Positions 36,543-46,405 of a stretch of 64,000 bases of DNA are shown here, piece after piece (position 1 is the stretch's first letter; every line of letters begins with the position of its first letter). Origin of the DNA: an uncultured Bacteroidota bacterium (GTDB lineage Bacteria > Bacteroidota > Bacteroidia > Flavobacteriales > Flavobacteriaceae); the NCBI GenBank assembly GCA_902617285.1, contig CACMVZ010000004.1, positions 1-64,000 of the forward strand, given 5' to 3'. The notes below the pieces were generated by a model. That model made no database searches and had not been told where the DNA came from. It saw nothing but the letters and a program-made list of their open reading frames with translations. The position numbers and the translations under genes are program-made.

Positions 36543-37688
36543 ATGAGTTTAAAAAATATAGTCTTCGGGGATAGAGTTTTACTAGTAATTATAATATTAC
36601 TCTCGTTATTCTCTTTTTTTCCAGTTTTCTCCTCTAGTTCATACCTATCATATGTTATAGATGGATCTTCACCATTATACTATTTAATTAAACATTTTAT
36701 AGTACTACTATTTGGATTTGGATTAATGTTTTCAATAAAATTAATCCCATATAATTTGTATAAAGGAATGTCTGTAATTTTTATGCCAGTTGGAGTATTA
36801 CTTTTAGCTTATACATTATCTAAAGGAACGATAATTTCAGGTTCTGCTGCAAGCAGATGGATAGATATACCAATAGTTGGAATTAGTTTTCAAACTTCTT
36901 CACTTGCTGCTGTTATTATTATTACTTATGTTGCTAGGTATCTTTCAAAAGTGGATTTAAAAAAAATAAAATTTAAACAAACAATTTTACCACTATGGTT
37001 TCCTGTTTTTCTCTATATATTATTGATACTTCCATCAAATTTGTCTTCAACATTTTTAATATTTTCCTCAATAATTCTAATATTGTTTATCTCAGGATTT
37101 CCTTTTAGACATATGGTTAAAATGTCTTTAATATTGATGCTACTTCTTTCAAGTTTTTACTTTTTAGCTAAAACTTTTCCTGATCAGTTCCCTAATAGAA
37201 TTGATACATGGATCAGTAGAGTTGAAAATTTTAATTCTACTCAAAATCTAGATGCGAGTTATCAGATTGAAAGAGCAAAAATGGCAATCAATAATGGAGG
37301 ATTAGTTGGAGTAGGAGCAGGAAAAAGTATAATGAAAAATCACCTTCCACAAAGTAACTCAGATTTTATTTTTGCAATAATTGTTGAGGAGTTTGGTATA
37401 ATAGGAGGATCTGTAATTATTCTTTTGTATGTACTTATGTTTTTTAGGATACTTATAATAACTCATAAAGCTGATGATAAGTTTGGTAAAATTCTAGTTT
37501 CAGGTTTAGGAATTTTAATTTTAATTCAAGCTTTTACTAATATCTCAGTTGCAACTCAAATAATCCCTGTAACAGGCCAAAACCTACCTTTAATAAGTAG
37601 TGGAGGATCCTCGGCTTGGATGACATGTATATCTTTGGGAATGATTTTAAGTGTTAGTTCTTCGATAAAAAAAAAGAAAATTGGTTAG
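36543..37688 (+). CDS. ftsW: Peptidoglycan glycosyltransferase FtsW
   Basis: SEDS-family septal glycan polymerase, 381 residues with about ten membrane segments, partner of FtsI. Visible: AASRWIDIPIVGISFQTSSLA in the first third, the periplasmic loop region with YQIERAKMAINNGGLVGVGAG, DFIFAIIVEEFGIIGG (the conserved Asp of the catalytic site lies in this part) and GQNLPLISSGGSS near the end. The last 8 bases overlap murG. Confidence 0.95.
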   Translation: MSLKNIVFGDRVLLVIIILLSLFSFFPVFSSSSYLSYVIDGSSPLYYLIKHFIVLLFGFGLMFSIKLIPYNLYKGMSVIFMPVGVLLLAYTLSKGTIISGSAASRWIDIPIVGISFQTSSLAAVIIITYVARYLSKVDLKKIKFKQTILPLWFPVFLYILLILPSNLSSTFLIFSSIILILFISGFPFRHMVKMSLILMLLLSSFYFLAKTFPDQFPNRIDTWISRVENFNSTQNLDASYQIERAKMAINNGGLVGVGAGKSIMKNHLPQSNSDFIFAIIVEEFGIIGGSVIILLYVLMFFRILIITHKADDKFGKILVSGLGILILIQAFTNISVATQIIPVTGQNLPLISSGGSSAWMTCISLGMILSVSSSIKKKKIG

Positions 37689-38778
37689 AAAAAATAAATT
37701 TATAATATCTGGAGGAGGAACAGGAGGTCATATTTATCCTGCAATATCTATTGCTAATATGATAATGAAATCAATTCCAAATTCTGAAGTAAGATTTGTA
37801 GGTGCTATTGGTAAAATGGAAATGAAAATTATTCCAAAACATGGTTTTAAAATTAAAGGATTATGGATTAGTGGTCTTCAGAGATCGTTTTCTATTAAAA
37901 ATATTTTAGTACCGTTTAAATTAATTGTTAGTTTAATTCAATCCGTAATTGAGTTATTAATTTTTAAACCAAAATTTGTAATTGGAACAGGAGGATATGC
38001 AAGCTTCCCAATGCTATTAATTTCATCTCTATTTAGAGTTCCAACTTTAATTCAAGAACAAAATTCATTACCAGGAATTTCAAATAAACTACTATCTAGA
38101 TATGCAGATTATATTTCTGTTGCTTATGAAAAAATGGATAGATACTTCCCGGGTAATAAAATTTATTTAACAGGAAATCCAATCAGGGAATCAATTTCAA
38201 AAAACATAAATAATAGTCATTATAAAAAAACAAATAATATTCCTGATGATACATTGATATTAACTGTTCTAGGAGGAAGTCTAGGTGCAAAGAGGATTAA
38301 TAGAATCATTGAAGATAATATTGAGTTTATAAAGTCTAGAAATGTATTTCTTATATGGCAATGTGGTAGTCTTTACTTTGAAAATTATAAACATTTAAAC
38401 TCTGACTTTGTGAAGATTATTGATTTTATACATGATATAGATTCTGTATATCAGATTTCAGATATTATTATTGCAAGAAGTGGAGCTTTAACTTTATCTG
38501 AATTAGCTGTTTTAGGAAAACCATCCATATTAATTCCATCTCCGAATGTTTCAGAAAATCATCAATTTTTAAATGCTAAAAGAATAGAGGAAAAAGATGC
38601 ATGTATTTGTATAGAGGAAAAGGATCTGGAGTTAATATTTAAGAGTAAACTTGATTTACTCATCAATGATGAAAATCTAAGAAACGACCTATCAAAAAAT
38701 ATCTCTGGAATGGGGCTTCCATATGCTTCAAGTGATATAGTTGAAATAATTAAAAAACATTTTAACGATGAGCCATAA
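37681..38778 (+). CDS. murG: UDP-GlcNAc--undecaprenyl-PP-MurNAc-pentapeptide GlcNAc transferase
   Basis: Peripheral membrane glycosyltransferase of 365 residues making lipid II from lipid I. The N-terminal glycine-rich loop is ISGGGTGGHIYPA; FVIGTGGYAS, EQNSLPGISNKLL and ARSGALTLSELAVLGKPSILIPSP follow in the expected order of the GT28 fold. The start is TTG at 37681 within ftsW; the conserved ISGGGTGGH begins only eight residues in, so this start is well fixed. Overlaps murC by 11 bases. Confidence 0.95.
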   Translation: MVRKNKFIISGGGTGGHIYPAISIANMIMKSIPNSEVRFVGAIGKMEMKIIPKHGFKIKGLWISGLQRSFSIKNILVPFKLIVSLIQSVIELLIFKPKFVIGTGGYASFPMLLISSLFRVPTLIQEQNSLPGISNKLLSRYADYISVAYEKMDRYFPGNKIYLTGNPIRESISKNINNSHYKKTNNIPDDTLILTVLGGSLGAKRINRIIEDNIEFIKSRNVFLIWQCGSLYFENYKHLNSDFVKIIDFIHDIDSVYQISDIIIARSGALTLSELAVLGKPSILIPSPNVSENHQFLNAKRIEEKDACICIEEKDLELIFKSKLDLLINDENLRNDLSKNISGMGLPYASSDIVEIIKKHFNDEP

Positions 38779-40099
38779 TAAATATTTTTTTATTGGAGTT
38801 GGAGGAATTGGAATGTCTTCTATAGCAAATTATCTTATTGATACCAAGAATATTGTTTTTGGATATGATAGATCATCGAATAAACTAGTTGATAAGTTAA
38901 TAGATAACGGGCTTCAGTTTACCGATAAACTAGATATAGGTCATGTACCTAAGGAGTTCTTAGATGATAATGTTATTGTTGTATATACTCCTGCTATTAA
39001 AAATGATAATGTATTTCTTGATTTTTTTTCAAATAAAAAAAGAAATAAAGTTTTTAAAAGATCTGAAATATTAGGTCAAATATCAGCAAATTCAAAATGT
39101 ATAGCAGTTGCTGGAACTCATGGTAAAACATCTACTACTGCTATCTTAAGTCATTTATTATACTCTAATCAAGTTAAATTTAAATCATTTGTTGGCGGAA
39201 TAATGAAAGGATTTGATTCAAACTACATATCTACCGGCGATGAATATGTTATTATTGAAGCAGATGAGTATGACAGGTCTTTTCTGGCTCTAGACCCAGA
39301 TTACTCTTTAATAACTTCTATTGAAAAAGACCATCTCGATGTTTATGATGACTTGGAATCAATTCTTACAAGCTTTGGGATTTTTTGTGATAAAACAAAA
39401 AAATCTGTAATAGCAGAAAAAGATATTAATATTAAAAAAGATTTCACATTCTCAATAGATGAAGATGCAGATTACTCTGCTGATATCATAAAAAATGACC
39501 TTAGTGGAATTCATTTTAATTTTAAAACTCCAAATAATTTAATTTCAAACATTTATGCAAGAGTAATAGGAAAACATAATTTAAAAAATGTTGTTTCAGC
39601 TTTATCATTGATTGATCAAATCGAAGATTTTAATTTAGAAGAATTCATACCATATCTATCTGAATTTAGAGGTATTGAAAGAAGAATGGATATTTATAAA
39701 TATGAAGACAAGGTAATTGTAGATGACTATGCACATCATCCTACCGAAATAAAATCAATTTTTGATACAATAGATTCTAATTATCAAGATAAGCCTAAAG
39801 CAATTATTTTTCAACCTCATTTGTATACCAGAACAAGGGATTTGATGGATGATTTTGCTAAGGTTTTATCTTATTTTCAAGAAGTGTATCTTCTAAATAT
39901 CTATCCTGCAAGAGAGAAGCCTATTAATGGTATAACTTCAGAAGTTTTACTGAATAAAATAGATGCATCAAAAAAAGAAATTGTTAAAAAGGTTGAAATT
40001 AATGATGTAATAAATAATACTAATTGCAAAATAATTGCAATTCTTGGTGCAGGTGATCTAACGGTAAATCTAAATAAAAAAATATTTACTAATGAATAG
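38768..40099 (+). CDS. murC: UDP-MurNAc--L-alanine ligase
   Basis: First Mur ligase of the stem-peptide pathway, 443 residues. N-terminal nucleotide-binding loop FIGVGGIGMSSIANYL, ATP loop VAGTHGKTSTTAIL, EADEYDRSFLALDPDYSLITSIEKDHLDVY, and VDDYAHHPTEI followed by FQPHLYTRTRDLMDDFA, all MurC hallmarks. The gene starts 11 bases before the murG stop and ends 8 bases after the ftsQ start. Confidence 0.96.
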   Translation: MSHNKYFFIGVGGIGMSSIANYLIDTKNIVFGYDRSSNKLVDKLIDNGLQFTDKLDIGHVPKEFLDDNVIVVYTPAIKNDNVFLDFFSNKKRNKVFKRSEILGQISANSKCIAVAGTHGKTSTTAILSHLLYSNQVKFKSFVGGIMKGFDSNYISTGDEYVIIEADEYDRSFLALDPDYSLITSIEKDHLDVYDDLESILTSFGIFCDKTKKSVIAEKDINIKKDFTFSIDEDADYSADIIKNDLSGIHFNFKTPNNLISNIYARVIGKHNLKNVVSALSLIDQIEDFNLEEFIPYLSEFRGIERRMDIYKYEDKVIVDDYAHHPTEIKSIFDTIDSNYQDKPKAIIFQPHLYTRTRDLMDDFAKVLSYFQEVYLLNIYPAREKPINGITSEVLLNKIDASKKEIVKKVEINDVINNTNCKIIAILGAGDLTVNLNKKIFTNE

Positions 40100-40790
40100 A
40101 TTTTTAACTACAATTTTCATGCTATCACTAATATCATTAATGATATTAATAAGCTCATTTATTGAATATGATAATCATGAATCAAATACAGAATACAAAG
40201 TTTATTATGCTTTTGATAACCTATATGATAACAAGCCAATAATTGATAGTATTATGACGGATAAATCAAATATTGAACTAATAAAGGCAAATAAATTAAA
40301 TGAGATTGAGTTAAAGTTATATGAAATAGAATCTATATATGATGCTAATATATTCAGAGATTATAATTTCAATCTCTCAATAAATATTTTAGAAAAAGAG
40401 CCTTTAGCTTATTATGAAAAAAATGATTCATATATAGATTTATCAGGAAAAATTATAAAAAGAAATAAAGAATTAGATGATAGATTACCAATATTAAAAG
40501 GAGAAACCTCAAAAAATAATATGAAAATAGTAGTAGATGTTATAAAGGCTTTTAATGAAGATATTTTCTTAAACAAAGAATTAGAGAAGATATGGTTTAA
40601 TGAAGATGAACTTTTTTTGAAGTTAAATAGCTTTCAATTTGATATAAGGTTCGGAGATAACAACAAAATGAATAAAAAATTAGAAATGTTAAAAGGATTC
40701 TGCATATATAATATGGAGAATAAAGGAAATGAAACTTATAAACAGATCGATCTAGTATATGATAACCAATTAATAGCAATTAAAAAATAA
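40092..40790 (+). CDS. ftsQ: FtsQ-like cell division protein
   Basis: A 232-residue bitopic membrane protein: one membrane segment (about 5-22) and a periplasmic domain without signature residues. The segment ELKLYEIESIYDANIFRDYNFNLSINILEKEPLAYYE resembles the POTRA end and the start of the beta domain of FtsQ, where the E-P-L-A-Y pattern is typical of Bacteroidota versions. FtsQ recruits FtsB/FtsL to the divisome. The call rests mainly on position between murC and ftsA and on topology. Confidence 0.85.
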   Translation: MNRFLTTIFMLSLISLMILISSFIEYDNHESNTEYKVYYAFDNLYDNKPIIDSIMTDKSNIELIKANKLNEIELKLYEIESIYDANIFRDYNFNLSINILEKEPLAYYEKNDSYIDLSGKIIKRNKELDDRLPILKGETSKNNMKIVVDVIKAFNEDIFLNKELEKIWFNEDELFLKLNSFQFDIRFGDNNKMNKKLEMLKGFCIYNMENKGNETYKQIDLVYDNQLIAIKK

Positions 40791-40794
40791 ATTC

Positions 40795-42084
40795 ATGAAT
40801 AATAAATTTTCAGTAGGTCTTGATATCGGTACAACAAAAATTGTAGCAATGGTTGGAGAAAAAAATCAGTTTAATAAAATTAAGGTTCTTGGTTTAGGGA
40901 AATCACAAAGTCTAGGAGTCCACAGGGGAGTTGTTAATAATATTACACAAACTATTCAATCAATAAAAATTGCTATAGATGAAGCTCAGTCTAAATCAGG
41001 TATAGAAATAAAAGATGTCGCAGTAGGTATTGCGGGTCAACATATTAGAAGTCTTCAACATAGTGATTATATAACTAGAGAAAATCCGGATGAGGTAATT
41101 AATAATGAAGACATAGATAAATTAATTGATCAAGTATACAAATTAGTTATGTTGCCTGGTGAAGAAATTATTCATGTTCTTCCTCAGGACTTTAAGGTTG
41201 ATGGTCAATCCGAAATTAAAGAGCCCATAGGTATGTATGGAAGTAGGCTAGAGGCTAATTTTCATATTGTAGTTGGACAAGTCTCATCAATAAGAAACAT
41301 TGGTAAGTGTATTAAAAGTTCAGGATTAGAGATGGGAGATATAACTTTAGAGCCATTAGCCTCTTCTGATGCTGTTCTTTCTTTTGAAGAAAAAGATGCA
41401 GGAGTTGCTTTGATAGATATTGGTGGTGGAACTACAGATGTAGCAATTTTTAAAGATGGTATAATAAAACATACTGCAGTTATACCTTTTGGTGGAAATG
41501 TAATTACCGAGGACATCAAGGAAGGATGCTCAATAATTGGCAATCAAGCAGAACAATTGAAAATAAAGTTTGGATCAGCATGGCCTGGAGAAAATAAAGA
41601 TTCAGATATAGTGTCAATTCCTGGGATAAGAGGGAGAGATCCAAAGGAAATATCACTTAAAACATTATCTAAAATTATCAATGCAAGAGTTGTAGAGATA
41701 ATTGAGCAGGCTTATTTAGAGATTAAAAATTATGGTCATGAAGATTCAAAAAAGAAACTTATTGCAGGCATTGTCTTAACTGGAGGAGGTAGTCAGCTAA
41801 GACACCTAAAACAGCTGGTTGAATATATAACAGGTATGGATACAAGAATTGGTTATCCAGGAGAACACCTATCTGGAGACTCAAATGAGTTCAATCCAAT
41901 TTATTCTACAGCTGTTGGACTATTAATGAAAGCAATAGAGAATAATTCTGAAAACTTAACTAATGATATTTCTAGTTCTTCTGGAAATGATTTAGTCAAT
42001 CAAGAAAGAAAAACAATTTTAGCTAAGTGGGGAGAAGGTTTTAAAAAATTTATAGATAATGTAGATAATACATACGACAATTAA
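40795..42084 (+). CDS. ftsA: Cell division protein FtsA
   Basis: Actin-like ATPase, 429 residues, that anchors FtsZ filaments to the membrane. Phosphate 1 loop LDIGTTKIVAMVGE, the SHS2 (1C) domain around residues 85-165 and the phosphate 2 loop LIDIGGGTTDVAIF are clear, as is the adenosine motif GIVLTGGGSQL. The C terminus (KFIDNVDNTYDN) follows a helix with KWGEGFKKFI that may be the amphipathic membrane-targeting helix. It follows ftsQ by 4 bases and precedes ftsZ by 25. Confidence 0.96.
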   Translation: MNNKFSVGLDIGTTKIVAMVGEKNQFNKIKVLGLGKSQSLGVHRGVVNNITQTIQSIKIAIDEAQSKSGIEIKDVAVGIAGQHIRSLQHSDYITRENPDEVINNEDIDKLIDQVYKLVMLPGEEIIHVLPQDFKVDGQSEIKEPIGMYGSRLEANFHIVVGQVSSIRNIGKCIKSSGLEMGDITLEPLASSDAVLSFEEKDAGVALIDIGGGTTDVAIFKDGIIKHTAVIPFGGNVITEDIKEGCSIIGNQAEQLKIKFGSAWPGENKDSDIVSIPGIRGRDPKEISLKTLSKIINARVVEIIEQAYLEIKNYGHEDSKKKLIAGIVLTGGGSQLRHLKQLVEYITGMDTRIGYPGEHLSGDSNEFNPIYSTAVGLLMKAIENNSENLTNDISSSSGNDLVNQERKTILAKWGEGFKKFIDNVDNTYDN

Positions 42085-42109
42085 CAAAAATTAAAAAAAT
42101 AAAATAGTT

Positions 42110-43918
42110 ATGGATACAAATTTTAGTTTCGATTTACCAAAAAATAAAAGTAATGTTATGAAAGTAATGGGAGTAGGAGGCGGAGGAAGTAATGCAGTTA
42201 ACTACATGTATAGACAAGGAATCAAAGGTGTTGATTTCATTATTTGTAATACTGACTCTCAAGCTCTTGAAGAGAGTCCTGTGCCTAATAAAATTCAGCT
42301 AGGAGTTAATCTTACTGAAGGTTTAGGAGCTGGAGCAAATCCAGAAATAGGAAAATTAGCTGCTTTAGAGAGCTATGAGGAGTTAAAAAACTTATTAGAA
42401 ACACAAACTAAAATGTTGTTTATAACTGCTGGAATGGGTGGAGGTACAGGAACTGGTGCTGCTCCAATAATAGCTGAAATGGCAAAGGAATTTGATATCT
42501 TGACTGTAGGAATAGTTACTATACCATTCAATTTTGAAGGAAAAAATAGAGAGCTACAAGCTATTAAAGGTTTAGAGAAATTAAAAAGGTCTGTAGATTC
42601 ATTAATTATAATAAATAACAACAAATTAAGAGAAGTATATGGTAACCTTGGATTTAAAGAAGGATTCTCAAAAGCTGATGAGGTACTTGCTACAGCTGCG
42701 AAGGGAGTAGCCCAAGTAATAACCCATCATTATACTCAAAATATTGATTTAAAAGACGCCAAAACAGTACTTTCAAATAGTGGTACAGCTATAATGGGCT
42801 CTTCAACTGCAAGTGGATCTAATAGAGCAAATGAAGCGGTTATAAAAGCTTTGGACTCTCCACTGCTTAATGATAACAAAATAGAAGGTAGTAAAAATGT
42901 TCTCCTATTAATTATTTCTGGATCTGATGAGATTACTATAGATGAAATAGGAGAGATTAATGAGCATATTCAGAATGAAACAGGTAATAGTGCTAATATA
43001 ATAATGGGAGTTGGAGAAGATCTTGAGCTTGGAAACAATATATCTGTTACTGTTATAGCTACTGGATTTGGTGATGAAAAACAACAGAGTTTAGTCAACT
43101 CAGAGACGAAGAAAGTTATTTACACACTTGATGAAGAACATCCATTTGAAAAGAAATTAATTCATGAGGATCTAAATGAGGAAACTAAAATAACAGAAGA
43201 TAAATCAAATGATGAAAGCCCTTACGATTTTCATCAAACGAAGATTGAGAGTGAAATAAATGAAATTTTGAGAAATATAGATATTAGCTATGAAGTAGTT
43301 GAAGCAGATGAGCAATTAATAGATATAAATGAAATAGAAATAATAGACTTTGAACATGTTTTACCTGATGATGTAGGTGTTGGAGATAATCAAGAAAATT
43401 ATGATGAAATATCCTTTGGTCTATTTTCAGACAATTTGGAGAAAGAAGTAATTAACAAAAATGACTTTGAAGAAAATTCTGATGAACAAACTCTGGAATA
43501 TGATGAAATAAACTCTTATGTTGATAATGAAGAGGAGGAAGGTGTAGAGTTTATAAAATTAGACCTTAACGATAATGTAAATCAAATACAAGAAATTAAA
43601 ACAGGTGAAGAAAAATCTGATAATGAAACCATAGATCATCAAGAGAATAATTATTTATTTGAAAAACCAATAGAGGAGGATTCCGATAATGAAAATATAA
43701 TTAGGAGGGAAAATTTAAAAAAATATAACCATGTTTTTAAAAGCAATAACTCGTCAATTGAAGATTTAGAAAAAATACCAGCATATAAAAGAATGGGTAT
43801 TGAAATTAATAATTCAAAGTCCGAGGGTGATGAAATATTTTCAAAGACTATTCTAAATGAAGAGAATAAATTAGAATTTCCAGATGTTAACACATATTTA
43901 CATGATAACGTAGATTAA
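42110..43918 (+). CDS. ftsZ: Cell division protein FtsZ with long acidic tail
   Basis: Tubulin-like GTPase forming the division ring, 602 residues. Globular part about 12-330: KVMGVGGGGSNAV, then the tubulin signature GGGTGTG at 110-116 and the T7-loop region with NLGFKEGFSKADEVL. The remaining 270 residues are a very acidic, probably disordered tail, much longer than in E. coli FtsZ but usual for Bacteroidota, ending in a conserved terminal peptide (YLHDNVD). A second conserved block IPAYKRMGIEI is near residue 560. These two blocks are candidates for partner binding such as FtsA. Confidence 0.96.
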   Translation: MDTNFSFDLPKNKSNVMKVMGVGGGGSNAVNYMYRQGIKGVDFIICNTDSQALEESPVPNKIQLGVNLTEGLGAGANPEIGKLAALESYEELKNLLETQTKMLFITAGMGGGTGTGAAPIIAEMAKEFDILTVGIVTIPFNFEGKNRELQAIKGLEKLKRSVDSLIIINNNKLREVYGNLGFKEGFSKADEVLATAAKGVAQVITHHYTQNIDLKDAKTVLSNSGTAIMGSSTASGSNRANEAVIKALDSPLLNDNKIEGSKNVLLLIISGSDEITIDEIGEINEHIQNETGNSANIIMGVGEDLELGNNISVTVIATGFGDEKQQSLVNSETKKVIYTLDEEHPFEKKLIHEDLNEETKITEDKSNDESPYDFHQTKIESEINEILRNIDISYEVVEADEQLIDINEIEIIDFEHVLPDDVGVGDNQENYDEISFGLFSDNLEKEVINKNDFEENSDEQTLEYDEINSYVDNEEEEGVEFIKLDLNDNVNQIQEIKTGEEKSDNETIDHQENNYLFEKPIEEDSDNENIIRRENLKKYNHVFKSNNSSIEDLEKIPAYKRMGIEINNSKSEGDEIFSKTILNEENKLEFPDVNTYLHDNVD

Positions 43919-43923
43919 TTAAA

Positions 43924-44376
43924 ATGAATATAGAAAATCAAATAACTGAGTCTATTAAAGACTCAATGAAAAAAAAAGATAGTCTTAGACTAGAGTCGTT
44001 AAGATCTATAAAATCTGCAATTCTTCTGGAGAAGACTAGGTTTTCTTCAGATAAGACTTTAGATGATAATGAAATCATAAAAATTCTTCAAAGGCTTGTT
44101 AAGCAAAGAAATGATAGTGCAAAAATCTATAATGAACAAAATAGAGAAGATTTAGCAAATATTGAGGTTGCCCAGTCAAAAATTATTTCAGAGTTTCTTC
44201 CAGAACAACTAAATGAAACAGAATTAACGGAAATAATTAACACTACAATAACTGAGTTAAATGCTTCCTCGATGAAAGATATGGGAACTGTAATTTCTGA
44301 AGTTAATAAAAAAGTATCAGGAAGAGCCGAGGGAAGAATTATAGCTGAGATAGTTAAAAATAAATTATCAAATTAA
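43924..44376 (+). CDS. GatB/YqeY domain protein
   Basis: A 150-residue YqeY-like protein, all helical, related to the C-terminal tRNA-binding part of GatB. Typical sequence blocks: SMKKKDSLRLESLRSIKSAI, then RLVKQRNDSAKIYNEQNREDLA and EFLPEQLNETELTEII, ending in GRAEGRIIAEIVKNKL. The molecular function is not established; a link to tRNA charging or translation quality control is suspected from the GatB homology. It ends the cluster, 5 bases after ftsZ, and is followed by a weak hairpin. Confidence 0.9.
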   Translation: MNIENQITESIKDSMKKKDSLRLESLRSIKSAILLEKTRFSSDKTLDDNEIIKILQRLVKQRNDSAKIYNEQNREDLANIEVAQSKIISEFLPEQLNETELTEIINTTITELNASSMKDMGTVISEVNKKVSGRAEGRIIAEIVKNKLSN

Positions 44377-44378
44377 TA

Positions 44379-44401
44379 AGTTTTAGAACCTCTAAGTAAC
44401 T
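44379..44401 (+). terminator. Weak hairpin at the end of the dcw cluster
   Basis: AGTT-TTAGA, three-base loop acc, TCTAA, two-base bulge, AACT, followed by tatattttt. The stem is short and AT-rich and overlaps the last codons of kynureninase on the other strand, so it is only a candidate terminator. Confidence 0.25.
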
Positions 44402-45657
44402 ATATTTTTAGACTTATCTTTACTTTCATACTCTTTAGACTCAATTATATCAATAAGTCTAACACAAATTGTATAAATATCGTTAAACGAGATATAAAGG
44501 GGTGTTAATGCAATTCGAATTATATTAGGCGGTCTAAAGTCTACAATAATCTTTTTTTTCCCATGATATTCTGGTTCTGTGAGGCACTTTGTTATTCTCC
44601 AAGATTCTTCATGAACTATTGATATATGAGAACCTCTATCATTTTTATTTTTAGGAGTAATAATTTTAAATCCTAAATTCATTAATCTGTGATTAAAAAT
44701 TTCAGTAAAAAAGTTAAATAAATCTACAGCCTTATTCTCTAGTTTTTTAGTTGTTGCATTTATAGTTATGTCTAGTGAAGAGTCTAAAGTAGACATTGAA
44801 ATTATATGGGGTGTTCCACTAGAGAATTTATTCATCGACTCTGACTGAATATATGTCTTTGAAAAATTAAACGGATCAGAATGACTAAACCACCCTTTTA
44901 TTGGGGATTTAAGGCCTATCTGTTTTTCATTTCTAGCATATATAAAAGCTGGTGAACCAGGACCACCATTTAAATATTTATATGTACAGCCTATCGCATA
45001 ATCAATCTCATTGATTTTCATATCAATATCTATAGCTCCAATTGCGTGACTTAAATCCCAAATAACGATACTATCATTTTCTTGACAAATTCTATTAATT
45101 CTTTTTACTGGATATCTGTATGAAGATTTGTAAGTAACTAGTGATAGAACAATTATGCCTTTATTGTTTTTAATAAATTGCTCAAGCAAATCAACATCTG
45201 GTAAATAATTATCATACTCTAAAAAATTAAATTTTAAATTGTAGTCATTACAAATGCCCTCGCAGATATATTTATCTGAAGGAAAATTAAGATTGTCAGT
45301 AGAGATATTTATAATACTGTTTTTTCTTTTAATTAGGCTTAATAACAACTTATATAAATTTAAAGAAGTAGTCCCTCCAACATATATTTCAGCTTCATTT
45401 GAATTTAAGATTTTTGAAATTTTTTTCGAAATTTTATTAGGGAGGTTTATCCATGAATTATTCCAGCTTGAAATAAGATTTTGTCCCCATTCATCATTTA
45501 TGACTTTTTTCAGAGTTTCTTTAGTTTGTTTTGAAAGCATACCAAGAGAGTTACCGTCAAAATATAATTTATCATCTGGATAGATGAACTCACTTTTAAA
45601 TTTATTTAGTTTATCTTTCGAATCTAATTCTTTTGCTAATTTATTTAGTTTATCCAA
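44392..45657 (-). CDS. kynU: Kynureninase
   Basis: PLP-dependent hydrolase of kynurenine or 3-hydroxykynurenine to anthranilate or 3-hydroxyanthranilate plus alanine. The 421-residue protein shows the family pattern: FDGNSLGMLSKQT near the N terminus, VGGTTSLNLYKL, IVIWDLSHAIGAIDIDM (PLP Asp region) and the lysine loop CTYKYLNGGPG (Lys227). GWFSHSDPF and RPPNIIRIALTPLYIS are also typical. No other kynurenine-pathway gene is in the window, so its pathway role, tryptophan breakdown or NAD supply, is open. Start is TTG, inside the end of the SGNH hydrolase gene (13-base overlap). Confidence 0.93.
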   Translation of the reverse strand: MDKLNKLAKELDSKDKLNKFKSEFIYPDDKLYFDGNSLGMLSKQTKETLKKVINDEWGQNLISSWNNSWINLPNKISKKISKILNSNEAEIYVGGTTSLNLYKLLLSLIKRKNSIINISTDNLNFPSDKYICEGICNDYNLKFNFLEYDNYLPDVDLLEQFIKNNKGIIVLSLVTYKSSYRYPVKRINRICQENDSIVIWDLSHAIGAIDIDMKINEIDYAIGCTYKYLNGGPGSPAFIYARNEKQIGLKSPIKGWFSHSDPFNFSKTYIQSESMNKFSSGTPHIISMSTLDSSLDITINATTKKLENKAVDLFNFFTEIFNHRLMNLGFKIITPKNKNDRGSHISIVHEESWRITKCLTEPEYHGKKKIIVDFRPPNIIRIALTPLYISFNDIYTICVRLIDIIESKEYESKDKSKNIVT

Positions 45658-46391
45658 GATTCATATATTTTTTTTACCCATTCTAAGTACATCAATCCAC
45701 TTGGGTGTAGGTTGTCTTCTGCAATTAAGTTAGGCTGATTGATTGCTAACCTGGATATTTGAGTAACATCCACAAAATTTAAATTATTTTGTTCTGAAAA
45801 AATTTTTAATATAATATTGAACTGATCTATCTCATCTGATATTCTTTCTCTATCGTAACTTGAACCGTATGGAGAATATCCCCAATCAGGAATTGAAATG
45901 ACAATAACTTTTGAATTTCCTTTTTTTAAATAATTTATTTCTGTAAGTATTTCGTTTAAATCATCTTCAAACTCACTTAATGATCTAGAGTTAAATTGGT
46001 TATTTACACCAATTAATAGAGATATAAAATCATATTTGACGGATAAGTTACTAGATTTAATAGCATTCAGAAGGTCATAAGTCTTCCAACCAGTTTGAGC
46101 TATTAATTCAGGATTTTTAAAATCTATACCTCTTTCCAATGCATAATCTACAAACTGACTTGGCCAGCTTTCTTCATATGAAACTCCTTCACCAACAGTA
46201 TAACTATCCCCAAGTGCTAAAAAAGAATAAGATTCATTATTTGGTGAGATAAAATTTTTATTATTGTTGTTATCTTTTATTTCTGTTGAACTCTGGTCAG
46301 ATATTTCATTATTATAAATTATTGAATTATCACATCTTGCAAATAAAATCAGGAGAAATGAGTATAAAAAGATTTTAACTGAATTAGTCAT
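45645..46391 (-). CDS. Secreted SGNH/GDSL hydrolase
   Basis: A 248-residue exported SGNH-fold hydrolase. The N terminus has a signal sequence ending LLILFARC; Cys20 could be lipidated, but Arg at the -1 position makes this lipobox atypical. Block I is ALGDSYTVGEG (Ser63), block III is LIGVNNQF (Asn), and block V is EDNLHPSGLMY (Asp and His), so the catalytic residues are complete. Such enzymes deacylate lipids, sugars or peptidoglycan-linked esters; the substrate cannot be assigned. It overlaps the TTG start of kynU, so the two are likely co-transcribed. Confidence 0.85.
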   Translation of the reverse strand: MTNSVKIFLYSFLLILFARCDNSIIYNNEISDQSSTEIKDNNNNKNFISPNNESYSFLALGDSYTVGEGVSYEESWPSQFVDYALERGIDFKNPELIAQTGWKTYDLLNAIKSSNLSVKYDFISLLIGVNNQFNSRSLSEFEDDLNEILTEINYLKKGNSKVIVISIPDWGYSPYGSSYDRERISDEIDQFNIILKIFSEQNNLNFVDVTQISRLAINQPNLIAEDNLHPSGLMYLEWVKKIYESWIN

Positions 46392-46405
46392 CTGGGTATG
46401 AGATT

